64,000 nt of DNA, from positions 62,001 through 126,000 of the forward strand of contig NZ_JAHZST010000004.1 in the NCBI RefSeq assembly GCF_019457885.1, given 5' to 3'. A program made the translations under genes and the position numbers. This DNA is from Shewanella nanhaiensis. Its GTDB lineage: Bacteria > Pseudomonadota > Gammaproteobacteria > Enterobacterales > Shewanellaceae. Below the pieces are notes generated by a model, which saw only the letters and a list, made by a program, of their open reading frames with translations, was not told the DNA's origin and made no database searches. This document shows, one piece after another, positions 9,915 through 19,167 of the stretch (position 1 is the first letter of the stretch; each line of letters begins with the position of its first letter).

Positions 9915-10313
9915 GTGTTTTTAGATTATTTTGCGTTGGGTGTGATTTTTTTTGTCGCCATTTTTCTCTTTTACGGCGTGATTGTTATTCATGATATCCC
10001 CTATGAAATTGCTAAGAAGCGGAATCATCCCCAGCAAGATGCACTGCATGTCGCTGGCTGGGTAAGTTTGTTTACACTTCATGCTATTTGGCCGTTTCTT
10101 TGGATCTGGGCCACCTTATATCGAGAAGATCGTGGCTGGGGATTTAATGCGGTTGTTGAGCGTGAGCTTGCCCTTGAAGATGAGGTAAAACAGCTTAATG
10201 AAACCGTAGCTAAGCTTGAACTTAGGCTGCAATCGGTCGAGTTAAGCGGTCAACCGACTCAGCCTGAGCCGGTCATTAGTGATGTTCAAAATAGTAATAA
10301 GGAGGAGGTGTAA
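9915..10313 (+). CDS. DUF3302 inner-membrane protein (YiaW/YibI type)
   Basis: 132 residues starting at GTG 9915 with AAGGAG upstream. Two hydrophobic helices (about residues 7-28 and 48-68) flank the family motif IHDIPYEIAKKRNHPQ; the C-terminal third is charged, coiled-coil-like and probably cytoplasmic. In E. coli the DUF3302 genes yiaW and yibI sit next to HlyD-type genes yiaV and yibH, and the same arrangement is seen here: the next gene starts one base after this stop. Role unknown; probably a partner of the periplasmic adaptor. Confidence 0.85.
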   Translation: MFLDYFALGVIFFVAIFLFYGVIVIHDIPYEIAKKRNHPQQDALHVAGWVSLFTLHAIWPFLWIWATLYREDRGWGFNAVVERELALEDEVKQLNETVAKLELRLQSVELSGQPTQPEPVISDVQNSNKEEV

Positions 10314-10314
10314 T

Positions 10315-11451
10315 ATGGATCTTCTACTCATTCTGACCTACACCGCTATCTGTATTGCCATCTTTAAAATCTTTAAAATCCCGCTAACTAAGTGGACGGT
10401 ACCAACAGCGATATTAGGCGGTGTTTTTATTGTTGGCGCTTTAATTTTATTGATGAACTATAACCACCCCTATACGCCTTTTGCTAAGGAGTATTTTGTT
10501 TCTACGCCGATAAACCCTGCGGTTCGAGGTGTCGTTACTTCGGTAGAGGTGGAGCCAAATGTCCCTGTTAAGAAGGGGGATGTGCTATTTAGATTAGACC
10601 CCACTCCGTTTGAAGCTATCGTAAAGCAGAAGCGTGCAGCTCTAGTATCGGCTGAGCAGGAGGTACCTCAACTTGAAGCAGCTTGGCAGTCTGCGCTTGC
10701 TAATGTTGAACGTGCAGAGGCTGATAGAGACAGAACCAAGTCAGCTTATGATCGCTACGCAAAGGGAAAGAAAAGAGGAGGGGCTAACTCGCCTTTTACA
10801 GAGCTTGAGCTAGATAACAAGCGTCAACTCTATCTGGCTTCTGAGGCTCAGTTAACAGTAGCGCAAGCGGAAGAGTTAAGAGTGAGGTTGGCTTTTGAGT
10901 CCAATGTTGATGGCGTTAACACTAAAGTTGCTGGTATACAGGGTCAGCTTGAGAAGGCCTTGTTTGATCTGGAGATGACCGTTGTTAGGGCACCAGCCGA
11001 TGGAATGGTAACCCAAATGGCGTTGCGCCCAGGTATTGTAGCTGTGCCTATGCCACTGCGTTCTTTAATGAGTTTTATTCCCGATGAAGATCGTTATTTT
11101 GCGGGTGCTTTTTGGCAAAACTCCTTGCTAAGATTAAAAGAGGGGGATGAGGCTGAGGTGATACTCGATGGTGCACCTGGAGAGGTCTTTATTGGCAAGG
11201 TCGCAAAAATCTTACCGGCGATGGCTGAGGGGGAGATCCAATCAAGCGGCGCGCTTATCTCGTCACGTAACTTGATGCAGCGTGGGAGAGTGATTGTTTT
11301 GATTGAGATAGACCACCATGAGATCCGTGATAAATTTCCTGCAGGCGTTTCTGGGCAAGCTGCAATCTACACAGATCACTTCTCCCATGTGGCAGTAATG
11401 AGAAAAGTGCTGCTTAGAATGCAGGGCTGGCTCAATTACCTGTTCCACTAG
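10315..11451 (+). CDS. HlyD-family membrane fusion protein (YiaV/YibH type)
   Basis: Periplasmic adaptor anchored by an N-terminal helix. 378 residues from ATG 10315, which has a strong GGAGGAGG at 10301-10308; a longer frame from 10279 was rejected because it overlaps the upstream gene. Two N-terminal hydrophobic segments, a biotinyl-lipoyl half (VRGVVTSVEVEPNVPVKKGD), a long alpha-hairpin of about 130 residues, the second lipoyl half and a beta-barrel domain. No transporter or TolC-like gene lies next to it, as is usual for this subfamily, so its cargo is unknown. Confidence 0.86.
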   Translation: MDLLLILTYTAICIAIFKIFKIPLTKWTVPTAILGGVFIVGALILLMNYNHPYTPFAKEYFVSTPINPAVRGVVTSVEVEPNVPVKKGDVLFRLDPTPFEAIVKQKRAALVSAEQEVPQLEAAWQSALANVERAEADRDRTKSAYDRYAKGKKRGGANSPFTELELDNKRQLYLASEAQLTVAQAEELRVRLAFESNVDGVNTKVAGIQGQLEKALFDLEMTVVRAPADGMVTQMALRPGIVAVPMPLRSLMSFIPDEDRYFAGAFWQNSLLRLKEGDEAEVILDGAPGEVFIGKVAKILPAMAEGEIQSSGALISSRNLMQRGRVIVLIEIDHHEIRDKFPAGVSGQAAIYTDHFSHVAVMRKVLLRMQGWLNYLFH

Positions 11452-11514
11452 TCTGTTTAAGGCCATCAAAAAGGTGGTCTTATCTTTTACAGTTAGTTTT
11501 TATAAGGCGTAAAG

Positions 11515-12984
11515 ATGCAAGATATCAGAGATTTAACCTCTGTCTTAAGATCAAATACCCCCATTGTTATCATTGAAACCTATGAGGAGTACCGCGCCAT
11601 TGAGTTGCTTAAAAAGGTATCGAGTGTGCTTTATCAGCCACTCTTTAGCTGGAGCATTACTCAGGGGCTAACTCGAGTTGATAGGGCGATGGGTGTGCAG
11701 AAGTTTAACAGTGAGCCTGCCGATATCTTAGGTCAGATAAAGTCTACAGATCAGCAGGGGATCTATGTGTTATGTGATTTTCACCCCTTTGTAGAGAATG
11801 CTCCTAAAAATGTACGCCTGCTCAAAGAGATAGCTCTTGAGTATGAGTCGCTCAAACACACGCTTGTCTTGGTTAGTCATGCATTTGAGATCCCGCCGGA
11901 GATTAAGCGTTACTGTGCTCACTTTAGGTTATCTCTGCCTAATGGGGCACAACTGCAGAACTTGATCTATGAGCAAGTTGATAAGGTCAGGGCTGAAGGA
12001 GTAATGCTTGATGTCGATGACTCGGCAGTGCTTAAGCTTGCAGAAAATTTAAAAGGGTTAACCTTCGATGATGCTCGTCGCCTAGCGCACAAAGCCATTG
12101 TTGACGATGGTGCCATTACTCACTCTGATGTCGATATGGTTAATAAGGGAAAGTTTGAACTGCTAGATTTGGAAGGTGTACTGCAGTTTGAATATGACAC
12201 CAGTGACTTCTCTCAGGTGGCGGGCTTACATAACTTAAAGCAGTGGTTGAAACACAGAGCACCATCAACAAGCACTCAGAACCTTGAAGATCAACCAAAA
12301 GGTATCCTATTGCTTGGTGTACAGGGAAGCGGTAAGAGCTTAGCAGCTAAAGCGGTTGCGGGGATGTGGCAGAGACCACTGCTGCGACTGGATATGTCGG
12401 CGCTCTATAATAAATACATTGGTGAAACAGAGAAGAACCTTCGACATGCCTTAGAGCTTGCGGATCTGATGTCTCCCTGTGTGCTTTGGATTGATGAGAT
12501 AGAGAAAGGCTTGAGTGGTGGAAATAGTGACGATGGTGTTTCAACCCGTATTTTAGGCACCATTTTGACTTGGATGGCAGAGCGAAAGTCACAAGTGTTT
12601 ATGGTGGCGACAGCCAATGATATTTCGGCGCTGCCACCAGAGTTAATGCGTAAGGGGCGAATGGATGAGATCTTCTTTGTGGACTTGCCCGATGATGAGA
12701 TCCGCAAGGCTATCTTTCTTATTCATGCTAAACGTCGTGGACTGGTTCTGAGTCAATTTAATCTGGCTGAGCTTTCTAATGCCAGCCAAGGTTTTTCCGG
12801 TGCTGAGATAGAGCAGGCGATAATCTCCGCTATCTATACTGCCAGAGCATCAGAGCTCACATTGGATCAGGGGCTGTTAATCGATGAGTTAATGAAAACA
12901 AGGCCGCTTTCGGTGGTGATGCGTGAAAAGCTTGATGCACTACGAGAGTGGGCATCAGATAGAACAGTCAATGCCCATAAGTAG
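11515..12984 (+). CDS. AAA family ATPase, Ycf46-like
   Basis: 489 residues. N-terminal regulatory domain of about 215 residues typical of Ycf46-like proteins, then one AAA module: Walker A GVQGSGKS near residues 267-274, Walker B LWIDEIE near 321-327, sensor-1 region MVATAND and arginine finger region RKGRMDE. No protease or membrane domain. It follows the DUF3302-HlyD pair by 63 bases on the same strand and precedes a strong terminator, so the three may form one unit. Ycf46 proteins are linked to CO2 use in cyanobacteria but their client is unknown here. Confidence 0.85.
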   Translation: MQDIRDLTSVLRSNTPIVIIETYEEYRAIELLKKVSSVLYQPLFSWSITQGLTRVDRAMGVQKFNSEPADILGQIKSTDQQGIYVLCDFHPFVENAPKNVRLLKEIALEYESLKHTLVLVSHAFEIPPEIKRYCAHFRLSLPNGAQLQNLIYEQVDKVRAEGVMLDVDDSAVLKLAENLKGLTFDDARRLAHKAIVDDGAITHSDVDMVNKGKFELLDLEGVLQFEYDTSDFSQVAGLHNLKQWLKHRAPSTSTQNLEDQPKGILLLGVQGSGKSLAAKAVAGMWQRPLLRLDMSALYNKYIGETEKNLRHALELADLMSPCVLWIDEIEKGLSGGNSDDGVSTRILGTILTWMAERKSQVFMVATANDISALPPELMRKGRMDEIFFVDLPDDEIRKAIFLIHAKRRGLVLSQFNLAELSNASQGFSGAEIEQAIISAIYTARASELTLDQGLLIDELMKTRPLSVVMREKLDALREWASDRTVNAHK

Positions 12985-13000
12985 TTTTTATCATAAATGA

Positions 13001-13035
13001 GGAGTTAGCCTATGTTGGCTATCTCCTCTATTTTT
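13001..13035 (+). terminator. Rho-independent terminator after the Ycf46-like gene
   Basis: GGAGTTAGCC, loop TATGTT, GGCTATCTCC (one T-T mismatch), followed by a T-rich tract. It lies between convergent genes and may serve both. Confidence 0.7.
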
Positions 13036-13040
13036 AAGGG

Positions 13041-14294
13041 TTAAATTCCTATGCAGTTAGCATAGTAGGTCACGGTTGCTGGCCAGTCGGAAAACACCCC
13101 TTTAACGCCAACATCTTTGGTTAACATATCTAATAGTTCGAAGGCATCACCTTCATTGTCAATGGCATCTGTGATGCTCTGATAGTACCAACCGCCACCG
13201 TTTATCAATAAGCCTGAGCGCTCAAGTGTCCAGGTGATGATATTAAGCTGGGCAATATTTGCAGCTTTGGCGTATTCAGAGGGCACAAGTTTATGTTCGT
13301 TATCTAGTGTAACTAAGACCCAAAGTGGTGGAGCGATATACTCGACACCTTGGTTTTTTAGCTCATCCATAGAGGGCGACCAAGTTTCAGGATTTTGGGG
13401 ATCGAAACCAGCATCATCGTATCTGTCGTCGAGAAATACGGCTTGATTGGCAAATTCCGGTGAATTGGCTATCCAATATTGAATATCTTCAAGTTCAAAA
13501 GATTGGGGAAATACCTGTGATGGTGGAACATCGGCAGCAATGTATTCATCTAGCATTTTTTGGGCGTACTCCTCTTGAGTGAACCCATCAAATGGCATCT
13601 GAACTTCTGGTGATTTCAGCTCAGGAGTCATCTTAACGCCAGCAGTTTTGAACATCTCTATGCTCTGTGCATGGGTCATTAAAGTGCCATTACCAGAATA
13701 GAGATCTGTACGCCAATCTGCTGTGCCAGCCATATACTCCTCTACAGTTGTTGCATCTGGATTTACACCATCCATCTTACCTTTAAGGGTCTTAAATTGA
13801 GCTAGGGTGATATCGCTTGTACAGCACTTGGCAATGGCTTGTATACCATTGGTTGGATCGGCAGGGGTAAAAGGGGCTGAGCATTGGTTTGCCAGTTCAG
13901 GGATAGATAATATATTGGTCGTGGTGGCCAGATCGCATTGAGAGTGACGGCAGACTAATGCTTTGTCGGCAGTAAAAGTCACGTCACACTCGACAATACC
14001 TGCGCCGGAGTCGATAGCTGCTTGGTAGGACTCTTTAGTATGCTCTGCAAACTGCATGGCGGCGCCGCGGTGGCCAATGGAGAAGTCGGTGCGATAAAAC
14101 GAGTGGTCACTACATTGCTCAAGTGCGGTTTTAAGCTCACTATCTTGCATCTGGTTAACTAAAAAAAACGGTCTGGGTCCGAGTTGAGCAGGCACTTTTG
14201 GCTCATTTTCACTGTTATCGTGACATCCTATGAGCAGGGCACTGCAAGTGAATGTGATGAGAATGGCGGATAGACTAATCTGTTTGGTACGCAT
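13041..14294 (-). CDS. Glycerophosphodiester phosphodiesterase, lipoprotein
   Basis: Hydrolyses deacylated phospholipids to glycerol-3-phosphate and an alcohol, probably at the cell surface or in the periplasm. 417 residues; the N-terminus is a lipoprotein signal with lipobox LIGC near residue 24. The GDPD catalytic pattern is clear: His-Arg in IGHRGAAMQ, Glu/Asp in VECDV and His in CRHSQ. Length and the extra Cys-rich loop (AKCCTSD) fit the larger secreted GlpQ-like branch. Separate from its neighbours in orientation and spacing. Confidence 0.9.
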   Translation of the reverse strand: MRTKQISLSAILITFTCSALLIGCHDNSENEPKVPAQLGPRPFFLVNQMQDSELKTALEQCSDHSFYRTDFSIGHRGAAMQFAEHTKESYQAAIDSGAGIVECDVTFTADKALVCRHSQCDLATTTNILSIPELANQCSAPFTPADPTNGIQAIAKCCTSDITLAQFKTLKGKMDGVNPDATTVEEYMAGTADWRTDLYSGNGTLMTHAQSIEMFKTAGVKMTPELKSPEVQMPFDGFTQEEYAQKMLDEYIAADVPPSQVFPQSFELEDIQYWIANSPEFANQAVFLDDRYDDAGFDPQNPETWSPSMDELKNQGVEYIAPPLWVLVTLDNEHKLVPSEYAKAANIAQLNIITWTLERSGLLINGGGWYYQSITDAIDNEGDAFELLDMLTKDVGVKGVFSDWPATVTYYANCIGI

Positions 14295-14439
14295 GTTGAG
14301 GATTCCATTTAGTGATACTGCAACGGTCTGTTAGACCTTTCATTAAGCGGATTAATCTAATGCTATATTATGGCTATTTGACGACAGTTTTATGACCTTG
14401 ATGTGTTACATGGCAGTTTATATGATTAAATGGTGGAGA

Positions 14440-14459
14440 GGGAAACCATGAGGTTTCCC
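14440..14459. terminator. Hairpin between DUF4136 and GDPD genes
   Basis: Perfect 8-bp stem GGGAAACC / GGTTTCCC with loop ATGA. It lies 21 bases beyond the DUF4136 stop; a T-rich tract follows on the plus strand, but the minus-strand side is only weakly T-rich, so efficiency for DUF4136 is doubtful. Confidence 0.4.
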
Positions 14460-14480
14460 TTATTTGTTATGAGTTATAGG

Positions 14481-15020
14481 TTACTTCTCTGGTGGAAACT
14501 GATTGAGGATTTTTTTCACCGTGGCTTGGGTTGCTGCCGCTTTCTGCTCTCCACCGGAATCATAGTCAAAGCTGTCAGTTCCTCGCCAAATAAGTCGATT
14601 GGTGAGGGGATCAAGAATATCAATTTGAATCGTTTGGATCTTGGCAGTGTCGCTGCCAATTGGCACTCCTACGCTTGTGCCGACACTAACTCCGCCGCCA
14701 CTGCCCCATGTACCCGTTCCAAGTCCAATGGAGAGGCCTGAATCTTTGGGCTTATCATCAATTCGGTATCCAAACGTGACATGGAAGTCGGCCTGCTCCT
14801 CATCTCGTCTAAACCCTTTATCTAACAGTGTACCTGTGATTGCAGTTTGTATCCTTGATGCACTGAGTGGATCGCTTGATTCAGCGGGTGCTTGTTCAAA
14901 AAAGCTATTGAGTTGGCTAAAGTCATAATCAATATCATAGTCACTCTTAGGTGTGCTGCTACAAGCTGTTAGGAGAAGCGCTGCAAAAAGAAGGCCTGAG
15001 AAGTTTAAAGGTTTCATCAT
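14481..15020 (-). CDS. DUF4136 lipoprotein
   Basis: 179 residues. Lipobox LLTAC at about residue 20, followed by the DUF4136 pattern: YDF near the N-terminus, a conserved middle with QADFHVTFGYR, a Gly-rich stretch, and IDILDPLTNRLIWRGT near the C-terminus. Probably an outer- or inner-membrane-anchored periplasmic protein of unknown role. Start could be the ATG at 15020 or the next one at 15017. Monocistronic by context, divergent from the DUF1289 gene. Confidence 0.85.
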   Translation of the reverse strand: MMKPLNFSGLLFAALLLTACSSTPKSDYDIDYDFSQLNSFFEQAPAESSDPLSASRIQTAITGTLLDKGFRRDEEQADFHVTFGYRIDDKPKDSGLSIGLGTGTWGSGGGVSVGTSVGVPIGSDTAKIQTIQIDILDPLTNRLIWRGTDSFDYDSGGEQKAAATQATVKKILNQFPPEK

Positions 15021-15167
15021 TGTTTCCTAAACAGAGAGACAGGGTACCAATTTGATCTGTTATCTAGTCAGATGCAAGTGTTTTCCTCGCTATTGCTATT
15101 AGCCAGCTCAATACAAATCAGTTATGTTTAAGATAACGGTTATTTTTGTCATAGGGGGCGAACATTG

Positions 15168-15479
15168 ATGGAACAGTTAGAGTTTTTTGAAATTCAAAGC
15201 CCCTGTATTGGTGTATGTCAGACCGATGCTCGAGGTTATTGTAAAGGGTGCTTACGTAATCGGGATGAACGTTTTAATTGGCTGGAGTTTTCAGATGCGA
15301 AAAAATACGATGTGATTCGTCTCTGTAAACAGAGGAAACGTCGTCGCCAACTAGCAATTTTGAAGGCGAGAAAAGCCCAGTTATTACAGGAACGTGCGGA
15401 TCTCAATCCTTCCTTTGATTTTGAAATAAGCGATCCTGAAGAGCCTAGCTTATCGGTCGATGACTTTACTCTTGAATAA
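15168..15479 (+). CDS. DUF1289 small cysteine-motif protein
   Basis: 103 residues with the family motif near the N-terminus: CIGVCQTD, then YCKGCLRNRDE, then a Trp and the basic segment RKRRRQ. Four Cys in this arrangement suggest Fe-S or zinc binding. Start taken at ATG 15168 with GGGGG about ten bases upstream; a TTG one codon earlier is the alternative. The acidic C-terminal tail is less conserved in the family. Function unknown. Confidence 0.88.
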   Translation: MEQLEFFEIQSPCIGVCQTDARGYCKGCLRNRDERFNWLEFSDAKKYDVIRLCKQRKRRRQLAILKARKAQLLQERADLNPSFDFEISDPEEPSLSVDDFTLE

Positions 15480-15495
15480 TTTATATTGATTGATA

Positions 15496-16758
15496 TTACT
15501 TAGGATTAGGCCAAGTTAGGATAAAACTGGTTTTTTCATCTGAGCTGATAAGCTCAACCTCTCCTTGATGCCGCTCCATTATCCGCTTAATGATGGCGAG
15601 ACCTAAACCATGGCCTTTATTGCCATTTTGCACTGACTTGCTACGGTAGAAAGGCTCAAAAATTTTAGCTTGATCTTCCTTCGGGATCCCAGGTCCATCA
15701 TTGGTGACACTAAGAGTGACAAGTTGTTTATCTTGTTCAATTTTTATATCAATGGCGTTTTGGGCAAATCGCTGGGCATTGGTAACGAGGTTCTGTATTG
15801 CTCTTTCAATCAGTGAAGGATCGCCCATTATATAGGCTGGTTGTGCTCCCTTATTGAAGTGAATTGGTGGTGTATTTTGTGATGAGAGGCGTTTAATTGT
15901 TTGCAAAGTCAAAGCCGTGAGATCGCAATGTTCAAGATTGACCTCTTTTTGTTGAGACTCCAGACTGGCATAGGTGAGTAGCTCTTGAAGCAGGTTCTCC
16001 ATCTCTTTTACATCAAGTTTCATCTCTTCGAGAAATTCGGATCTGCGCTGCTCATCTGAGTCTGGCAGGCAGTACTGCGGCATTAAAGCTAAGGCAAACT
16101 TCAATCTAGCAAGGGGGGTGCGGATCTCATGGGAAACCGCATTTGATAAGTGCTTCTGGCTCTCTATTAGGTTACTTATCTGCTTCGCCATCTCATTGAA
16201 GGTTGTGGCTAAAGGGAGCACTTGCGATCTGGGGGATAGCTCTATTTGGGTGTTCCATTTTGCTTGTCCAAACTCTTGGGTCGCATTGCGCAGTGTCTTT
16301 AAATCTCTTGAAAGTGGCCATACCCAGATAAGGGCTATTAGGCCTAAAGAGAGATAGAACAAGAGGGTAAAAAGCTTGCGTAGCCTAGCTCTGGGATCTA
16401 TCTCAATAGGGCCTGCGACCAAAATTTGGTTGTTAACCTTGATAAAATGCAGCTCGAAATGATCGCTTACTGTAGTTATAAGCACACTGTTGTCACTCAG
16501 GGCGCTATGATCTGACAGGGCGATTTGAGCTGAGTCTACAAGCTCAAGAGGATAGTTAGGAGAGTGGTCTATCTGGTTTAAATAATCGAGTCGCTCCTGC
16601 TCTGGCAGTTTTCCTAGAAGTTGTGCCAGCGCAATGAGCGGTGCATCCATTGCGCCGCTATCTTCGACATTGTTTTGCCAAATATTATCGAGTGTCCAGC
16701 CTATCCCTAAGATGCTTAAACTGATAAGCAGGTATAGGCTGATAAAAAGTCGTTTCAA
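15496..16758 (-). CDS. Sensor histidine kinase, RstB-like
   Basis: 420 residues, TTG start at 16756-16758 with GGAA upstream. Two transmembrane helices (about residues 5-22 and 132-152) enclose a periplasmic sensor domain of about 105 residues; then HAMP, the HisKA box SHEIRTPLARL and an HATPase with N-box NLVTNAQRFA, G1 NDGPGI and G2 GHGLGLAI. It follows the response regulator by 42 bases. The signal is unknown; the upstream envelope genes DUF3019 and MipA/OmpV suggest an envelope stress. Confidence 0.92.
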   Translation of the reverse strand: MKRLFISLYLLISLSILGIGWTLDNIWQNNVEDSGAMDAPLIALAQLLGKLPEQERLDYLNQIDHSPNYPLELVDSAQIALSDHSALSDNSVLITTVSDHFELHFIKVNNQILVAGPIEIDPRARLRKLFTLLFYLSLGLIALIWVWPLSRDLKTLRNATQEFGQAKWNTQIELSPRSQVLPLATTFNEMAKQISNLIESQKHLSNAVSHEIRTPLARLKFALALMPQYCLPDSDEQRRSEFLEEMKLDVKEMENLLQELLTYASLESQQKEVNLEHCDLTALTLQTIKRLSSQNTPPIHFNKGAQPAYIMGDPSLIERAIQNLVTNAQRFAQNAIDIKIEQDKQLVTLSVTNDGPGIPKEDQAKIFEPFYRSKSVQNGNKGHGLGLAIIKRIMERHQGEVELISSDEKTSFILTWPNPK

Positions 16759-16800
16759 TCGATTATTCCATTAATACGCAGTTAAATTGAGGTTCTTGAG

Positions 16801-17514
16801 TTAATTTGTCCAAGCTTCTGGCGCAAAGAGGTAACCTTGGCCCCAAACCGTTTTAATTCGGAACGGGGTCTCTATGTTGTCGCCCAGCTTCTTTCTTAGT
16901 CTTGAGACTCTGACATCTATCTTTCTGTCTTTACCATCGAAGTCGATATTCAACAGGTATTGGTAGATATATTGCCTGCTTAAGACCTGTCCAGCTTGAG
17001 ATGCTAATAGCCAAAGTAGTTCAAACTCATGGCTGGTTAGATCCACTTCAAGGTCGCCAAGTCTAATAGCCTGAGTATGAGGATCTATGCTCAGCTTACC
17101 GAATGATAAGCAGTGAGATTCAACCTTCGGCGGTTTAGCGGTACGGCGCAAAAGGTTATTAATTCTGGCGATAAGCAGAGCGGGATCGACAGGTTTAACG
17201 ACATAGTCGTCGGCACCTAGCTCTAAACCTTTGATCTGATCTTCGTTTGAACCTAATGCACTCATCAATAAGATGGGACCAGCAAAGTAGTCGGGTAACT
17301 TCTCGCATAAAGTGAGCCCATCCATTCCTGGTAGCATAATATCCAGCAATATAATGTCTGGTTTATAGTTAATCAGGCGAGTTAGTACTGTGTCACCGCG
17401 ACGCTCAACTTCAACGTGCATTCCATGGGACTTTAAATAATCCACAATCAAGTTGGCAAGGCGAATATCGTCCTCTACCAGTAAGACTCTATGGGTCGAT
17501 TGAGGGTCTGTCAT
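16801..17514 (-). CDS. OmpR-family response regulator, RstA-like
   Basis: 237 residues: receiver domain with acidic pocket VEDD and phospho-acceptor Asp in LLDIMLPGMDG, Lys in VVKP, then a winged-helix DNA-binding domain ending VWGQGYLF. The ATG at 17512-17514 shares one base with the DUF3019 stop (TAATG), with GGAG nine bases upstream, so translation is coupled; an upstream TTG frame was rejected. Partner of the RstB-like kinase downstream. Confidence 0.94.
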   Translation of the reverse strand: MTDPQSTHRVLLVEDDIRLANLIVDYLKSHGMHVEVERRGDTVLTRLINYKPDIILLDIMLPGMDGLTLCEKLPDYFAGPILLMSALGSNEDQIKGLELGADDYVVKPVDPALLIARINNLLRRTAKPPKVESHCLSFGKLSIDPHTQAIRLGDLEVDLTSHEFELLWLLASQAGQVLSRQYIYQYLLNIDFDGKDRKIDVRVSRLRKKLGDNIETPFRIKTVWGQGYLFAPEAWTN

Positions 17515-17933
17515 TAGAATAAACTCCAAGGGTTACGGAAGCGTCTTCTCACTTTGGGCTCTGCAGTCTGTGTGACTTTAAGTTTTACCCCAGCGAGTGT
17601 TTCATGTGTTTCTTTATCTATCATTACAAATTGAATGTCTTCAGTTGTGCTTACATTCAAACTTAACGAATTTGCTTTATCGTCTTCTGCGCACCACTTA
17701 GCCATGTTTTCATAGTCAGATAAAATGCAGATAGCTCTTGGTTGCTGATTTTTCCACTCAAGTAGTACCTTGAGATCACAGGTAAGTTGCTCACCTGAAG
17801 TTATACAAAACTCTGGTGATACTGTGAGCTTGGCGCCTAATTCATCTGCTTCATCAGCAAATATCTGACTACTGCCCACGATGAAGAGGGAGAGGAGCAG
17901 GAGTAAGCGTGTTATGAATTTGGTAATTTGCAC
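17514..17933 (-). CDS. DUF3019 periplasmic protein
   Basis: 139 residues, GTG start at 17931-17933 just two bases after the MipA stop. Signal peptide ends near IFADEA. The mature part is all-beta with four Cys (FCITSGEQLTC, RAICILSD, AKWCAED) that could form two disulfides, and a basic C-terminus (KVRRRFRNPW). The DUF3019 family is largely found in Shewanella and relatives beside MipA/OmpV and two-component genes. It may act as an accessory to the sensor, but this is inference. Confidence 0.85.
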   Translation of the reverse strand: MQITKFITRLLLLLSLFIVGSSQIFADEADELGAKLTVSPEFCITSGEQLTCDLKVLLEWKNQQPRAICILSDYENMAKWCAEDDKANSLSLNVSTTEDIQFVMIDKETHETLAGVKLKVTQTAEPKVRRRFRNPWSLF

Positions 17934-17935
17934 CC

Positions 17936-18814
17936 TTAAAACCTATAACTTGTACCAAGATAAAAAGTACTGGTATGGTCTTGATCTAGTAGCGGACTAT
18001 TGGCTATTTCATCGGCAATCTGAGTGTATCTGGCTAAAAATATGAGATCCCAGTGCTGAGTCATGACGTAATGGGTAGTCAATTCAATCCCTACATTTAA
18101 TGCTGATTTAGCTTGGTAAGCTTGATTCCAATAGGGACTCTCACTCTTTCTAACGCCGTAATAGTAATCTACGACCTCTTCACTTTTCCAGTCTAATCTG
18201 AGTGCAAATTCGAAATTCCAATTCTGAACGGGAAGATTATAGAGCCATTTTGCTCTGGCTTCGGTGCCCTGGTGCACATTTAGCATATCGTGGGCGAGTG
18301 ATAAGTTGAGGATGCCAGCTCGAGTATAGATAAATGCATCAAGGCCACCTAAGTAGGTAAATTTGCGTCTCTCTAGAGGACCCACATCGGGCTTAGGCTC
18401 TTCACTCATAAGCAGAGTTCGCCCATTTGCTGCTATTGAATTAGCTTCAAACTTGTTGGAACCAGCTAGAAATATATTCGAAGGGTCCCAACGTTGAAAG
18501 TAAGCGCTGTCGGTACTGAAGCTAGTGGAAAGGTTGAGTGTGTATTTCTCCTCTTCCACTAAGGTGTACCCTATATTTCCGTTGTCGAAAAACCAGCTAT
18601 CACCGTAATAGGCAAAGGTAGGCACTAAATAGATAGGGATGTCAGAGTAATCTTTCAGGGGGTTGCTGCGCTCGCCATAACCAAATGCAATACCCAGATC
18701 CCATTGACCAACCTCAATGCATTCAAGATCATTTTCACAAGGTACGTCTATATCACCCCAAGAGAGGAAGGGGATAAAAATAGCGCTGAGGGAGAGCAGT
18801 TTTAGCCTATTCAT
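17936..18814 (-). CDS. MipA/OmpV family outer-membrane protein
   Basis: 292 residues with signal peptide ending near SWGDI, a beta-barrel with repeated amphipathic strands and a C-terminal YLGTSYRF ending in Phe. The family fold begins at GQWDLGIAFGYGERSNPL. MipA in E. coli is a scaffold for murein enzymes; OmpV-like proteins elsewhere are channels or adhesins, so the exact role is open. First gene of the mipA-DUF3019-rstA-rstB unit; probably a target of its own two-component system. Confidence 0.88.
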   Translation of the reverse strand: MNRLKLLSLSAIFIPFLSWGDIDVPCENDLECIEVGQWDLGIAFGYGERSNPLKDYSDIPIYLVPTFAYYGDSWFFDNGNIGYTLVEEEKYTLNLSTSFSTDSAYFQRWDPSNIFLAGSNKFEANSIAANGRTLLMSEEPKPDVGPLERRKFTYLGGLDAFIYTRAGILNLSLAHDMLNVHQGTEARAKWLYNLPVQNWNFEFALRLDWKSEEVVDYYYGVRKSESPYWNQAYQAKSALNVGIELTTHYVMTQHWDLIFLARYTQIADEIANSPLLDQDHTSTFYLGTSYRF

Positions 18815-19167
18815 GACACCGTTTATATACTTATTACAGAATTAACATATCAAGTAACAGAGTAACATCATCAAAGAGCGTTAGGCAGAAGTTTTGTGCA
18901 TTTTGATGCAAAGTGATACATGGGCAAGGTTAGTGCTTTCAAGGTGTTGTATCTTGGTTGTTACTATGTTTTTTGAGTGATCCTTAATCGTGTTAATTTT
19001 TTATCTTTATGTTGTATTTACCGTGTCATCAAGCTTTACTCAATAGATGACCCCATAGGTAAAATCTATGGATGATAAAGAAAAAGACTATTTTTCCTAA
19101 AGCTAATTTATGCTTATTGTAACCAATAACGATTGTGAATAATTTTGCCCTAATTAAGGATAACATC
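18815..19167. other. Divergent intergenic region of mipA and gcdH
   Basis: 353 bases without a gene, AT-rich. It must hold promoters for mipA (minus) and gcdH (plus). The only structure noted is an inverted repeat CCATAG-N7-CTATGG at 19053-19071, about 100 bases before the gcdH start, which could be an operator. Confidence 0.5.
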
